From: Quercus robur
Lineage: Eukaryota > Streptophyta > Magnoliopsida > Fagales > Fagaceae
Direction of reading: 5' to 3'
DNA: 64,000 nt
Assembly (NCBI RefSeq): GCF_932294415.1
Contig: NC_065541.1
Coordinates: 31,356,790 to 31,420,789 of the forward strand
Shown in pieces: positions 1 to 11,963 of the stretch. The translations under genes were made by a program, and so were the position numbers. How positions within the stretch are numbered: the first letter of the stretch is position 1; each line of letters begins with the position of its first letter. The notes below the pieces were generated by a model. It was not told where the DNA came from and searched no databases. It saw nothing but the letters and a program-made list of their open reading frames with translations.

Positions 1-571
1 CTCTTTTTGTCACAACCTGGTCTATCTGGTACAATTGAAACCAAATAGTGCATGACTCCACCTTCCTCCTCCCTAGTCAAATCTGGAATTCTACTATGAG
101 ACTAGCCAAGGACTACAAGGTGTAATGTCATCCATAATTCAGCTGCCAAGGAGCTAAACCACCCACTAGAAAGCCCCCCCCCCCCCCCCCAAACTTGGAT
201 TCCACAAAATTAATGTGGATGAAGCAACAAGCCCTGATAACAAGCCTTCCCGCATTGGGGTGATCAACCGTGATTCCACTAGGCATGTCATTACTGCAAT
301 GAGCAAAATCCTCCTAGCGCACTACCCTTTTGATGCAGCTGAAGCCATTGCCTTGGAAAGTGGTATCGTTCTTTCCCAAGAAATGAACATCTCCCACCTT
401 ATCTTTGAATTAGATTCTCTAGCCACTATGCAATCTGTCAATGCCAGGAAGACTGATGGGTCACTTGGCCACATCTTCAGCGGAATCCTCAACACTTTAC
501 CCTCCTTTAGTAGCTGGACTCTTCATCACCTAAAAAGGGAACACAACAGAGTAGTCCATGATCTTGCTTAG
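1..571 (+). pseudogene. LINE (L1-type) 3' fragment, RNase H-like domain
   Basis: Residual 3' end of a plant non-LTR retrotransposon. Codons 215-571 read as the RVT_3-type RNase H-like domain found at the C-terminus of plant LINE pol: a start of the form INVDEATSP, an AEAIALESG helix, the FELDSLA strand and the terminal HLKREHNRVVHDLA block with its conserved H and N. The first part lies in another frame, separated by a run of 17 C (174-190) that probably caused a frameshift. Upstream (1-170) only scattered pol-like residues are seen. The 3' tail of the same LINE, with a TTGTACTCC-type end and an A-rich tract, lies beyond an inserted MITE at about 1171-1350. Non-functional. Confidence 0.75.
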
Positions 572-590
572 CTTGCAAAGTATGCAGCGG

Positions 591-1170
591 TAGGGGTGTT
601 CACCAAACCGCACTAAGACCACCCGCAAAATGGCATAACTGTACCATACTACAAGTAACAGTGCACCGCACTACATGCTGCAGTGCAGTTTGCAGTTTTA
701 TAATAAGAAAATTGCACAAACTGCACCATACTACACCCTTACTATATATTAATATTTTATTTTTTTAATATTAAATATATTATTAATAGTTTAATAACCC
801 TAGTTTTCATTAAAAAAAAATTAATAACCCTAGCAAGTGTTGATTAGGAAAGCCAACCTAAAATAAAGAAAATTAGCTCAATAATTTAAAACTTGGCCCA
901 AAACAAAGGGAAAAATCAGTTTTGGGTTGGGTAGGAAAAGCCCAAAATTTGAAAAATATACTAGTTTCAAACTGCATCTTATACTTCGCATCGCATATGT
1001 GATCACAAAAATGAGGTGTAGTGTGGTAATGATTTTGGCTAAATTCTAAACCGCACCGCACATGTGATTGCAAAAATGAGGTGCAGTGCAGTTATGATTT
1101 TGACTAAACTACACCGTAAAGTGTGGTGCTAAAAATGACCCAAAACCGCACTGCACTGCGAACACCCCTA
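591..1170. mobile_element. Non-autonomous hAT-type MITE, copy 1
   Basis: Starts TAGGGGTGTTC and ends GAACACCCCTA, a perfect 11-bp terminal inverted repeat. Inside both ends are many short GCGGT/GTGCAGT and ACCGCAC motifs in both orientations, the subterminal repeats typical of hAT elements. No coding capacity beyond a chance 66-codon minus-strand ORF. It interrupts the LINE 3' region: TTGCAAAGTAT precedes and TTGCAAGTAT follows it within a few bases, possibly a blurred target duplication. The TIR type suggests hAT; the superfamily is inferred. Confidence 0.8.
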
Positions 1171-1504
1171 TTTGCAAGTATCACCCAGGTCTAGAAAGGA
1201 ACTGAGCTCCCTCTGTCTCATTCCCTGCTCTACCATGCCCCCCATAAGCTATGAAATAGTCTTTGTTTTTTCATTTGCTCCACTATGTTGTACTCCAATT
1301 TCTCTTGGTGAATGAATAGAAGTCTACTTTCAAAAAAATAAAAAATAAGTCTTTTTCTCTCCTAGACTGATGGGTCACTTGGCCACATCTTCAGCGGAAT
1401 CCTCAACACTTTACCCTCCTTTAGTAGCTGGACTCTTCATCACCTAAAAAGGGAACACAACAGAGTAGTCCATGATCTTGCTTAGCTTGCAAAGTATGCA
1501 GCGG

Positions 1505-2084
1505 TAGGGGTGTTCACCAAACCGCACTAAGACCACCCGCAAAATGGCATAACTGTACCATACTACAAGTAACAGTGCACCGCACTACATGCTGCAGTGC
1601 AGTTTGCAGTTTTATAATAAGAAAATTGCACAAACTGCACCATACTACACCCTTACTATATATTAATATTTTATTTTTTTAATATTAAATATATTATTAA
1701 TAGTTTAATAACCCTAGTTTTCATTAAAAAAAAATTAATAACCCTAGCAAGTGTTGATTAGGAAAGCCAACCTAAAATAAAGAAAATTAGCTCAATAATT
1801 TAAAACTTGGCCCAAAACAAAGGGAAAAATCAGTTTTGGGTTGGGTAGGAAAAGCCCAAAATTTGAAAAATATACTAGTTTCAAACTGCATCTTATACTC
1901 CGCATCGCATATGTGATCACAAAAATGAGGTGTAGTGTGGTAATGATTTTGGCTAAATTCTAAACCGCACCGCACATGTGATTGCAAAAATGAGGTGCAG
2001 TGCAGTTATGATTTTGACTAAACTACACCGTAAAGTGTGGTGCTAAAAATGACCCAAAACCGCACGGCACTGCGAACACCCCTA
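1505..2084. mobile_element. Non-autonomous hAT-type MITE, copy 2
   Basis: Second copy of the 591-1170 element, generated by the 914-bp tandem duplication and not by an independent insertion, since the flanking LINE DNA is duplicated with it. TIRs TAGGGGTGTTC/GAACACCCCTA are intact. Confidence 0.85.
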
Positions 2085-2280
2085 TTTGCAAGTATCACCC
2101 AGGTCTAGAAAGGAACTGAGCTCCCTCTGTCTCATTCCCTGCTCTACCATGCCCCCCATAAGCTATGAAATAGTCTTTGTTTTTTCATTTGCTCCACTAT
2201 GTTGTACTCCAATTTCTCTTGGTGAATGAATAGAAGTCTACTTTCAAAAAAATAAAAAATAAGTCTTTTTCTCTCCTAGA

Positions 2281-2989
2281 CATCTTTGTGCCCAAGAAAC
2301 AAAACGTGGACATCTCTCATATTGCTTTTTGCCACGCTATTGATAAATAAAATAAAGAGCCTAAAACTTGAAGCAAAGAATTCAACAATGAGGTCCAAGA
2401 TAGATACGCTAAGTGCCAACAAGGGTCCACGTGTGACCTAAAATGTATAACAAAATGGGTTATTGGACCCATTACATTCTGCCGGGGCTTCTACTTTGGG
2501 AAGATGAGGACAAAACCTGCAAATAACAAAGCAAAAATAATATTAATGGAGCCAATCTCCCAAAAGCTCTATCATGGTCGGCGTGATGACAGGGAAATAT
2601 GCATACAAAGTCAAGGTCTCATAATGACTTTGGTTCTCCCAATTGCTTCATAGAACTTTGTAAAGTTCAGACATGAATTTGGACTGCCAGTTACCTTTAG
2701 TCTCACAGTCACAGAGCAGGTACATGCACATGTTTATATTATCATCCCAATGTTGTGAAGTGTTTGATAGGGATGTTGTGAATGTTATTATACAAATTTT
2801 TTTTAATTCATGTAATAATTTTCAAATCTAAAATAAAAATTAATTAAAAATTTTATTTATTATCTTATTAATTAATATACTTTTAATAACACGTGTCATA
2901 TTATAATCAATATCAACTTTTTAATGTGGAAAAGATATCTCTTATATGCATTATCTCTTTTAAGTTGTGTCAATCCCATTCAACTATAG
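2281..2989. other. AT-rich intergenic, no gene seen
   Basis: Unique-looking AT-rich DNA between the LINE/MITE duplication and the first foldback element. No ORF of recognisable family, no RNA gene pattern. Confidence 0.5.
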
Positions 2990-2998
2990 AGTATAGAG

Positions 2999-3460
2999 GA
3001 AAAAAAATTGGCCTTTGTCCTTTTTAAAAAAACAATCTAGTATTTTGTCTCATTTCTCAAACTAATTAGGGAAATGTCTCTTTTTTGAAACTCAATTTTC
3101 TCAAAATTGAGTTAAGTTCTATAGTGATGTTTTTAAGGAGCCTATAGTGACATTTTAAGGACATATAGTGGTGTTTTCAAACCCGAGCTCCTTGAACTCG
3201 AGTTATAGGTAAAAAAAAGAAAAAAAAATTGCATGTAACTCGACTTCATGGAGCTTGAGTTACAAAACACTACTATAGGTCCTTAAAATGTCACTATAGA
3301 CTTCTTAAAACGCCACTATAGGGCTCTAGATTTTTTTTTTTTTTAAAACTCGATTTTGAGAAAATCAAATTTTAAAAGAGGGACATTTCCTTAATTAGTT
3401 TGAAAAATGGGGCAAAATGTTGATTTTTTTTTTGAAAGGGGCATTTGTCCATTTTCTTCA
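2999..3460. mobile_element. Foldback MITE, Mutator-like, copy A
   Basis: A 462-bp element whose two halves are long imperfect inverted repeats of nearly 200 bp around an A-rich centre (~3205-3230). It is flanked by the exact 9-bp direct repeat AGTATAGAG at 2990-2998 and 3461-3469. Nine-bp target duplications and long TIRs are the signature of Mutator-like elements. Each arm holds internal repeats of the form TATAGTGACRTTTTAAGGA. The same family recurs at 24366-24834. No coding capacity. Confidence 0.88.
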
Positions 3461-3469
3461 AGTATAGAG

Positions 3470-6285
3470 TTCACATATTATAGGAGAAAAAATATATAGA
3501 TTGGACAGAAAATAATTATTGGTGAGAGGGTGAGGGGGACATGGCAGACTTTACCAATGCTTTCTTTTTAAGCCTTGTTTTTGAGGCTATCAACTTTTTG
3601 AGGCTATCAACAAATTCAATTGATAAAATTTATTGTTAAAATAAGGAATTTGAAACCAAATTTGACCTACACCTAAGGAATTTGAAACCAAATTTGACCT
3701 ACACCTAAAGAAAGGAGGTTTAAGGGAAAGAAATTATATCCTTCTGTTATGCAATCTATAAGCTTAATAGGCCTCTGATGAAAGAAAAAAGAATATTTTA
3801 ATTTTCAAATAAAATGGGTGAAGAATTTTAATTGTTTAGCATGAATTCAATTCATCAAAAATATGTCTAGATGTTCCTTTTCTCCGTGCATCCTGCAGAC
3901 AGTTTCAAGGCACGTACCTAAATATGTCTAATAGATCACAATGTGTCAATGTCAAAGGAAAACTTTTGGTCAGTGATAAAGAAAATGAACAATTTCATTT
4001 CTCTTTGAGTCTTTGTCATTATTATTTGCTACTAAAATTTTCCATGAGAAACCTACAGATAAAACCCTGTACATCAATCATAAAAACATTGCCATATAAA
4101 ATACAATACAGCGTACGATGGGCAACAGCAGTCTGATAGACTTTTCGAAATTCTCATTGTTGTGTTTGTATGAACCATACAGAACCTTTTGTTTTTTAGG
4201 CATAATAAGGACCTTGGCATAAGGTTGTGGGAAAGATTCTAATAAGAAAGCAGTCAGCCACAACCAATACAATCAACGTCATATATGCAGAAGCAAACAA
4301 TCAAGAAAAATTAAACCATTTCGGTGGGTCATTTTCCCTTGCAAGCTGTATTAATCTGAAGCAAAGCATTTTTTTTATTTTTTTTTATAGAATTGAGGCA
4401 AAGCTAAAAGCACTATAATGTCTCCCGCAAATACATACAACAGGTACAAGGACAGACAAATTTCCAAATGTGCAATCAAGAATTAAAGAGGGAGATTGAA
4501 GATAAGAATTATGTGGGCCATAAGGTACACTAACTTTCGAGGGGACAAGATAGCAACAAGATTACCTTTTTCTCAGTTCTTTTGCACAATTGATTCCCAT
4601 AAGCATTTTATTTTTAAGGGTTGGATTACTTGCATGATCATAAAGTAGTACTATTATTATTCTTATTCCTAAAACACGGATGCTCATTAATTAGCATCAA
4701 AGAGTGGATATGTTTAAGGTTTTCAAATCTTTGAGTTACAGATAACCCCTTCAATTCTTCTTATTCATTATTAATTTTATGGTTCTTCTAGATAAACGGA
4801 TTTGTTATTTGAGCTTAGGATAGGATCTCACAAAATTCAGTACTATATTATATATTCTATCTTATATTAGCATGCGCATAAAGTAATGGGACAAAATAAG
4901 TAAATGAGATACCAAGTCCAACATTGAGGATGTCCACTATTCCCTAACATTGTTTAAATCTTTTTCTTTTTTATTTTTAATTTATAAAGGGGTTTTTCTC
5001 AACACAATTTTCTTCTTTATTTATTTATTTATTTATTTTTATATATATTTATTCCCATCTTTAGACTGAGGTGGGTGGGTTGTTCAATTTTGAATCAATG
5101 TGGAGTCAAAGACATGATCTTTCTAGCTTAAGGCATGCATATCAAAAAAGTTTAAAAACAAGATAATAGCTATAGGAAGATAAAATACTTTTCCTAGTTA
5201 AATATGTGTAATAGCAAAAGTAAATATCACTCATGATGATCAGACAATCATTTTGATGATAAGATCATTTACAGTTTCAATAAAATCTAACCTTAAAAAT
5301 CAATGTAAATCATATCAAAACAAATTTTCACTATAACAAATTATTATTAATTGACCAAAGAAGTACCAAAAAAAGGAAAAAGGAAAAACTCATTGATATG
5401 TCAAATTAAAAGGATTCAATAGGAGGGCAGTAAGGTCTTAGTGGATATTGGGATAATATTAGATATTGAAGAGACAGTAAAATGGGGAATTATACCTATC
5501 AAAAAAAAGGGGGAATTATAATATTGAAGATACCTGAAAGTGAAAGGACAAGTTACTAGGAGAGAAAAAAAAAACGGAGCAATGTTAGCTTTTAGTTGAA
5601 GTGTAAGGCACTACTTTCAACGTCATGTATGCCTTAAACGTAAGCTTCAGTTCTGTCCGCTTAACCATGTACTGTAGTGTAGAGTAGTAGACCCCAGGCA
5701 AGGCATCAACCAAAAAGACTTCCATATTCATCACCAATTTTTCAAGATATTTTGCAGATAACTTAAATAAATGAGTATCTTATCCATGCGCAACAATCTA
5801 ATAAATGAGTATTTTTTTTTTTTTTTGAGATAATTATAATATGCTATAGGATAATTACAATATTCTGTAGTTCGAATCTTTTCCCTCTTAAACCCCTAAG
5901 TACTTTGTACATGGGAGATACCAATTTAACTACAAGACATTTGGTGGCTTGGTGGGTTTTAGTTGGCCTATTTTGAATGGAATTGAACGAGCTTCTTTGG
6001 TTCATATAATTTCAATTTAAGCTTTTTATCAAACTAGATTACATGTTTATGTTTGATTTATTTTCTTGTCGAACAAGTTTTATAAACTACTTCATATTAT
6101 ATATATATATATATATATATTAAACATTACAACTAAAATTTTTTTCTTTATCTTCACAAATTTTATCATAATAATAATTAATAACTAAATTATAATTGAA
6201 ACTATATTGTTTAAATAATTTAGATTGAAATTTTTTTCATGAATTTATAAAAATTTCATTCACTAACTTATTGTTAAAAGTTGTA
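3470..6285. other. AT-rich intergenic with a 32-bp tandem repeat
   Basis: No supported gene. A two-copy tandem repeat of 32 bp lies at 3643-3706 (unit begins AAGGAATTTGAAACC). The small ORFs around 3924-4418 overlap on both strands and match nothing I recognise. A (TA)n run lies at about 6099-6120. Confidence 0.5.
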
Positions 6286-6294
6286 TATAATTTT

Positions 6295-6672
6295 GGGCAA
6301 ATTACAACTTACCTACCTGTAGTTTGGTCGAAATTTAAGTTGTTTATATGTGGTTTGAAATTTGACACTTTACCCACTTGAGGTAAGCTCAATTAGATTT
6401 CCATTACTCATCTCTGTTAAAAACATGGTTAAATATGTAATTTTACTCCACTTTTATGTCCACCTCTTCCAAAAACACAAAAAACATGAAAATACAATAT
6501 CAAATAAGATAAAAAAGAATCCAACGGAACACTTGCATCATGGGATTTTAAACTATAGGTAGACAACTTAAATTTTAGTCCAACCTTAGATAGGTAAAGT
6601 GTCAAATTTCAAATCATAGGTAGGCAACTTAAATTTCAACCAAACCATAGGTGGGTAAGTTGTAATTTGTCC
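6295..6672. mobile_element. Foldback MITE, Mutator-like, second family
   Basis: A 378-bp element with long TIRs beginning GGGCAAATTACAACTTACC at the left and the matching complement at the right. It is flanked by the exact 9-bp repeat TATAATTTT (6286-6294 and 6673-6681). Inner arms repeat the theme 'ataggtaggcaacttaaattt'-like segments, so several stem registers are possible. The 66-codon ORF inside is not a gene. Confidence 0.87.
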
Positions 6673-6681
6673 TATAATTTT

Positions 6682-8292
6682 ACTACAAAATGAACTATTC
6701 ATATCATCAAACTTACATAGTAATAATTTGATGCATGAACTTCTTTACAATTTTACATAGTCCAACCTTAGTCTATATATATTAAAAATTTATATATATA
6801 TATATATATATAAAGATATAATATTATATATATTAATTGAGCCTCTTGTTCATGAATTTGTTCACGAACACATTATTTGTTTGAATTTGACTTGTTTAAT
6901 AGTTGAGCCTAAACTTAAACTTAAACATAAACTAAACTTGACTTATTTGTTAAATAAACAAATATAAACATTTTTTTTCACGAATCAAACCCAAACTGTT
7001 AATAAGCCATTTGATTAATGTACAGCCCTAATGTTAATACGTGAATTCCACAGTTCAATTGCAAAATTGGCTATTATTATTTACCCCAAAAAAAAAAATT
7101 TTGATAGCTATTAGATTAGTTCATAACAATGTAACAGTAATAGACCCACATGATTCTCAATTTTGTGTGTGTACAAGGGAGATAAATTAATTAAATTCCA
7201 ATATTTGATAAATTAATCAAAATTAGCATTTTTCTCCATTCAAATGGCATGAAAGCAAATTTTTAGTTATTAATTTTCCCGTATAGGGATTTGGGAGTCC
7301 CAGCCCAGTGGAGTTCATCCTCTGCATGTGGGCCAAACGGAGCTAAAGGTAGTCCTAGTAGTTGGCACTCGCATGCAAACACATGATAAAAGGTTATTGT
7401 ATACAAATCACTAATGTGTCATCATGTAGATGTAGTAGTTAGCCACACTTAAAACCATATTATTTTTTAATAACTATATACTGACCTTCTTTTCAAATAT
7501 AGATGCCCAGGCATCCATACAAATCCTAGTTGAAATATTTTAATGACTCTCTCTCTCTCTCTCTCATTTGCAAGCAAACTTTTATCTGATTGAAAAATTT
7601 GGTAGCCCATGGGTCTTATTTATTTCTATATGATTAATGATCTTTTTCATACACCTCTCTCGTAAGTCACAAGCTAATCTCATTTATTGCTCCCATCCTA
7701 TACCGGTGAGTGATGTGAATAAAACCAACCAGTTAATAGTGTACTACAATTATGAATTATGGCAGAGGTTTTTAGGGCCAAAAAACAATACAAAAATAAA
7801 ACATTTATGGTAGAACTAGTTGCTAGCTATGGATGGCGTTGCTTTTGGCCATGTATTGATCATGTTCAATTATAATACTAGTCACATATCCATGCGATGT
7901 GTGAAAATATTAAACTATTATTCCATTATTATTTTATTTTTTTTGAGATAAAACATAGAAATACTATTTTTTTTTTTTTAAGTAATCTGTATTATTCAAA
8001 CTTTTGTATAGTGTGTTATGGTTTTTTTTCAACAACTAAAATTTTTAAGTTCCAAAATTAATTATTTGAATTTCTCATTCTCTTAAAAAACTTATCATGA
8101 TAACCAAACCTCATCACAAATTTACAATGAATATTACTTAAATAATTTATAGAAACATTCAAATACATAATCATCTCACTTCTAAAATATCTAAAAATTA
8201 ACTCCAACCAAAACTATAAGAGGGATAGAGAGTATATGTGATAAATAACTCAAAAAACACACCACTAAAGTGTATCACCCAAAAGTAGAGAC

Positions 8293-8330
<38 letters not shown>

Positions 8331-8673
8331 AAAATAGAGTTGCAAAAAAGAATTTATATGAGAGAGAGAGAGAGAGAATAATCACCTTTTTTGGAAGAGC
8401 ATGTGAGACAAATAAAAAAATTATATAAAAGAAAATGAGTAGATAAATATTCAAAAGAAAATATATAGTTGTAAACACCAAATTATCTAAGTCATGCTAT
8501 GTAATAGAATAACATTAAATCATTCTGTAATTTTATAGGATAACACATAACAAACAAAGAAAATAAAATTAAAAAGATAAAAAATTAAAATATAACCCAT
8601 TCATATCAACCTAAAATAGAGTTAAACATAGAAATCCATCAATCTAAAGAATTAAACATCCACCAAAAGCAAA

Positions 8674-8731
<58 letters not shown>

Positions 8732-9062
8732 CACCTTTTTGTGTGAGCAAAATATGAATTGAATGGAAGAGAAAATAACAAATTTTTATAGTAAAAAAAA
8801 AGGGAGAAGAAGAGTCAAAATAAAAAGAAGATGAAGGGATGGAGAAATTGTAAGGTTAAGGTATAGACTATAGAGTAGTGGGGAGATAAAAATGTAAAAG
8901 TTAGTAAATGTTGGAGAATGTGTAATTGTAAAGTGGCAAATTAATAAGGAGAAAAATAACTAAAAAGGAGAGAGAAAATATTGAAAATAGGTTAATGATG
9001 TGGCGTTAATGTGGCTCAACAGGAGCGCAACAATATTAAACGTTACGTTTTAGCTTTTAGAT
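6682..9062. other. AT-rich intergenic with microsatellites
   Basis: No gene supported. Contains (TA)n near 6791-6812, (CT)n near 7549-7564, a poly-A run near 8290-8320, (GA)n at about 8360-8376, and a compound (TA)n(GA)n at about 8674-8727. Confidence 0.55.
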
Positions 9063-9070
9063 ATATATAT

Positions 9071-9742
9071 TAGGGATGACAATGGGGCGGGGCCGAAGGA
9101 TGGGATCTTCGTCCCCGCCCTGCATGGTTTTGTCTTGCCCCATTCCTGCCCCGTCCCGCATGATAGGAAAAACTTTCTCACCCCATCCCCTCCCTTTGGG
9201 GCCCCGCGAAACCCCGCCCTACCCCGTAAAACTTTACTTTTTGTTAATTTGCCTTACAACTAGTACAATTTTTTTAATGAAACTTATTTCATTAATAAAA
9301 ATATATTTGAAATTACAACTAAATTTATCCCATCAAATCAAATCATTTTTTAGAAAAAAAATTGAATAATATATCTAAGTGTTTAACAAGAAAATCATAA
9401 AAAATAAAATAAAAAATAAAAAAATCTCATAGTATCACATAACAAAATAAAGGCAAAAAACCACATTGGGTATAATAAAATAAACTAATATTGATATGTT
9501 TGTTTAAATAGTAGGGTTTTAGGGTATGAAAAATTTACAATTATAACTCTTAGCAACGCGAGACAGGGCGGGGACGGGGAGGGGTGGGGCTAAAAAGTTT
9601 AAACCGCCCCACCCCGCCCTGTGGTGCAGGGTTAAAATTTGCCCCATCCCTACCCAACCACCTTTGCGGGGTGGGGAAAACTCACATGAGGTGAAGCGGG
9701 GAGGGGCGGGTTAAACGAGGCGGGGAAAAATTGCCATCCCTA
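9071..9742. mobile_element. GC-rich non-autonomous hAT-type element
   Basis: Begins TAGGGATGACAATGGGGC and ends ATTGCCATCCCTA, inverted termini of the TAGGGATG type. ATATATAT lies on both sides (9063-9070, 9743-9750), consistent with an 8-bp hAT target duplication, although the site sits in a (TA)n run and so is ambiguous. Both ends are unusually rich in CCCCGCC/GGGGCGG motifs while the middle is AT-rich. The 97-codon ORF at its left end is a by-product of the GC-rich terminus, not a gene. Confidence 0.82.
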
Positions 9743-9824
9743 ATATATATATATATATATATATATATAGATAAGTAAAATCATTAGATCAATTAATAAT
9801 AATAATAATAATAATAATAGAAGC

Positions 9825-10880
9825 TTGCCTTTTTATTCCTCCCCACAAATAATGATAATCCTAAATACTTCTCATATTGCCTTATTTTTGGAAAAAACTC
9901 AAGGAGAAAAGCTAGTGTCTCAGGCTAGAAGGGAAATATTAATCAAGGCAGTGGTCCAAGTTATCTCAGCATACACAATGAGTTGCTTCAAACTCCTAGA
10001 GAGCTTATGTATAGAGATTAAAAGTCTAATTAGGAAGTTTTGGTAAGGACAAAAGGGTAATCGAAGAAAAGTTTAGTGGGTTAAATGGGAAACTCTATGT
10101 CAAGCTAAATCTGAAGGAGGAATGGGGTTCAAGGACTTAGCTCTCTTTAATGATGCTTTGTTAGCAAAGAATGCATGGGGACTACTGCATCATAAGGAAT
10201 CACTATTTTACCGAGTCTTTAAATCCAAAATTTTTCCTAATTGTTCTATCATGGAAGCCACTGATTCTAGTACTGACTCTTATGCATGGCATAGTATATT
10301 AAAAGGTTGTGATGTCCTTTTAAATGGTGCTAGGTAGAGAGTGGGCAATGGAGAGTCAGTTGGGGTTTCGCTTGATTCATGGTTACCATCTTGTAAGCAT
10401 CCAAGAGTTTTGTCCCCAATGGTTGATGGTTTTGAGGAAGCAAGGGTGGCAGATCTTATTGATTCGGTTACTAGACAGCGGGATTCAATTCTACTGCAAG
10501 GTTTGTTTAATCCTCATAAAGTTGATTTGAAAAGAAGCATCCCATTGTGTAGATCTTACTCTGACGACAAGCTAATATTGCCTTATACTTCTTCGGGTTA
10601 ATAAACAATGCAGTCGGGTAGTTTTCTTGCAAATGAGAACACAAATAACTCAATCATTGTAAGTCCGAACCTTAATGGTGGAGTTTGGAAGCTGGTCCAG
10701 TCCTTATCAGTTCCAAACAAAGTCAAAAATTTCCTCTGGAGGTCAAGCGGAGATGTAATACCAGTGAAGGTGAATTTAAAAAAGCAAAAAATCCTTTTAT
10801 CTGATACCTGTGATCACTGCAACAGGGCCTTAGAAAGTGTGCTGCATGCTCTGTGGGATTGTCCAGAAATCTCATAGGTA
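9825..10880 (+). pseudogene. LINE pol fragment: RT C-terminal part and zf-RVT
   Basis: Plus-strand remains of a plant L1-type LINE. Successive segments give the end of the reverse transcriptase region (ILIKAVVQVISAYTMSCFKL, then IKSLIRKFW), the GGMGFKDLALFNDALLAK block and the WHSILKG block, then at 10608-10877 the zf-RVT zinc-knuckle region (VWKLVQSLSVPNKVKNFLWR ... CDHCNRALESVLHALWDCPE). Stops at about 10042, 10077, 10334 and 10598 and at least one frame change break the reading. 5' truncated: nothing LINE-like is seen before ~9820. It continues after an insertion at ~12020-12894. Confidence 0.88.
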
Positions 10881-10966
10881 TAGAGCTCTACCTTGGAGTT
10901 CAGGTTTCATCTCTCTCATGGCTTTTTCACCATCTCAGAATGATAGGTCAAGAATGTATTGACCCA

Positions 10967-11963
10967 TTTGGTAAATTAATCAATTAATTAGCTAAGTGAA
11001 ATTAATTAGATTCAATTACATGTAATAAGTGTGGTAGCACAAACAAATCACCAACTAAGTTACAATATAGTGGAAAATAAATTTGACACAGGTGATTTGT
11101 TTACGAATGGGGAAAACTACTAAGACAAAATCCCACCGAGTGAATTTAAGGTCACCACTTTCGAAAATCTACTATTATCAAAACAAGCGGTTATAAGTAA
11201 AATGAATCTCAGTACCTAATACCAATCTATAGTTGAATCCTTACCCCAATACCCAATTAGACTTGTAATGTAGTGGCAATTTCTCCTTTCAATGCATGGC
11301 TCCCAGTACGTGACTAACCAATGATGTACAGATCCCAGTACTTGACTAACTCCACAACAACCCTTTGATTGTTGTAGTTGATTTGCAGCAGCTTCACATA
11401 GAAACACCAATAAGATCTTCAATGTTGTTGCAAGAGACTTTGCTTGGTTACAGAACCCAAAGGCGTACAAGAAACACAACAAGAATTCTTTCTTCTGTAG
11501 GAGGAGGCTATGGTTTCGGAAAAGAAAAACCTTATGAAGCTCTCTAGGGTTAGGTTTTTCTTTTTCCACCTCCTTTAAATAGGAGCTTAATGGGCTCTCC
11601 TATTCCAAATAAGTTTACACAAACCTTGGGCTTTCCTAGTCTAATGAGGATTATACAAACCCACAAACCTTGAGTTTTCCTAGTCCTATAAGGATTATAC
11701 AAACCCATAAATAAATAGCCTTTAAGAATAAAAATGTTGTTGGCTATAGTTTGAATCTTGTAAGCTCGATAGATCAAGACATGTGTCGAGCTTTAATAAA
11801 TCTCGACAGATAGAGCTTTAATGAATTTCGACAGATCGAGCTTTTGTCGAGGAGGTATTGAGACCTGCAGATTGCACTTTTCTTGAGCAGTTCTTGAGTA
11901 ATCTTCATGTCTTCAATTTAACCACTTGTAATGATCATCTTGAACCTTCTTAAATTTACCAAA
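10967..11963. mobile_element. Unclassified ~1-kb insertion splitting the LINE
   Basis: Non-LINE DNA between the zf-RVT part and the RNase H part of the LINE. The edges carry an 11-bp inverted pair, TTTGGTAAATT (10967-10977) and AATTTACCAAA (11953-11963), which may be its termini. Inside are direct repeats: a ~60-bp unit ending GGATTATACAAACCC near 11640 and 11700, and three copies of a TCGACAGATCGAGCTTT-like motif between 11760 and 11850. No coding domain is recognisable; the ORFs of 117 and 60 codons on opposite strands at 11216-11569 are chance. Class uncertain. Confidence 0.5.

Larger units (their letters stand above)
450..2280. repeat. Tandem duplication, 914-bp period (LINE tail + MITE)
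   Basis: Positions 450-1363 are repeated almost exactly at 1364-2277. By eye I find only two substitutions (near 987 and 1149 against their partners), about 99.8% identity, so the event is recent. The unit contains the end of the LINE RNase H domain, a whole hAT-type MITE and the A-rich LINE tail. The three bases AGA occur at the left edge (450-452), the junction (1364-1366) and the right edge (2278-2280), which indicates a microhomology join rather than transposition. Confidence 0.95.

Noticed and set aside
3924-4418. Three short overlapping ORFs
   Set aside because: All 63-70 codons, both strands, no motif, no splice context.
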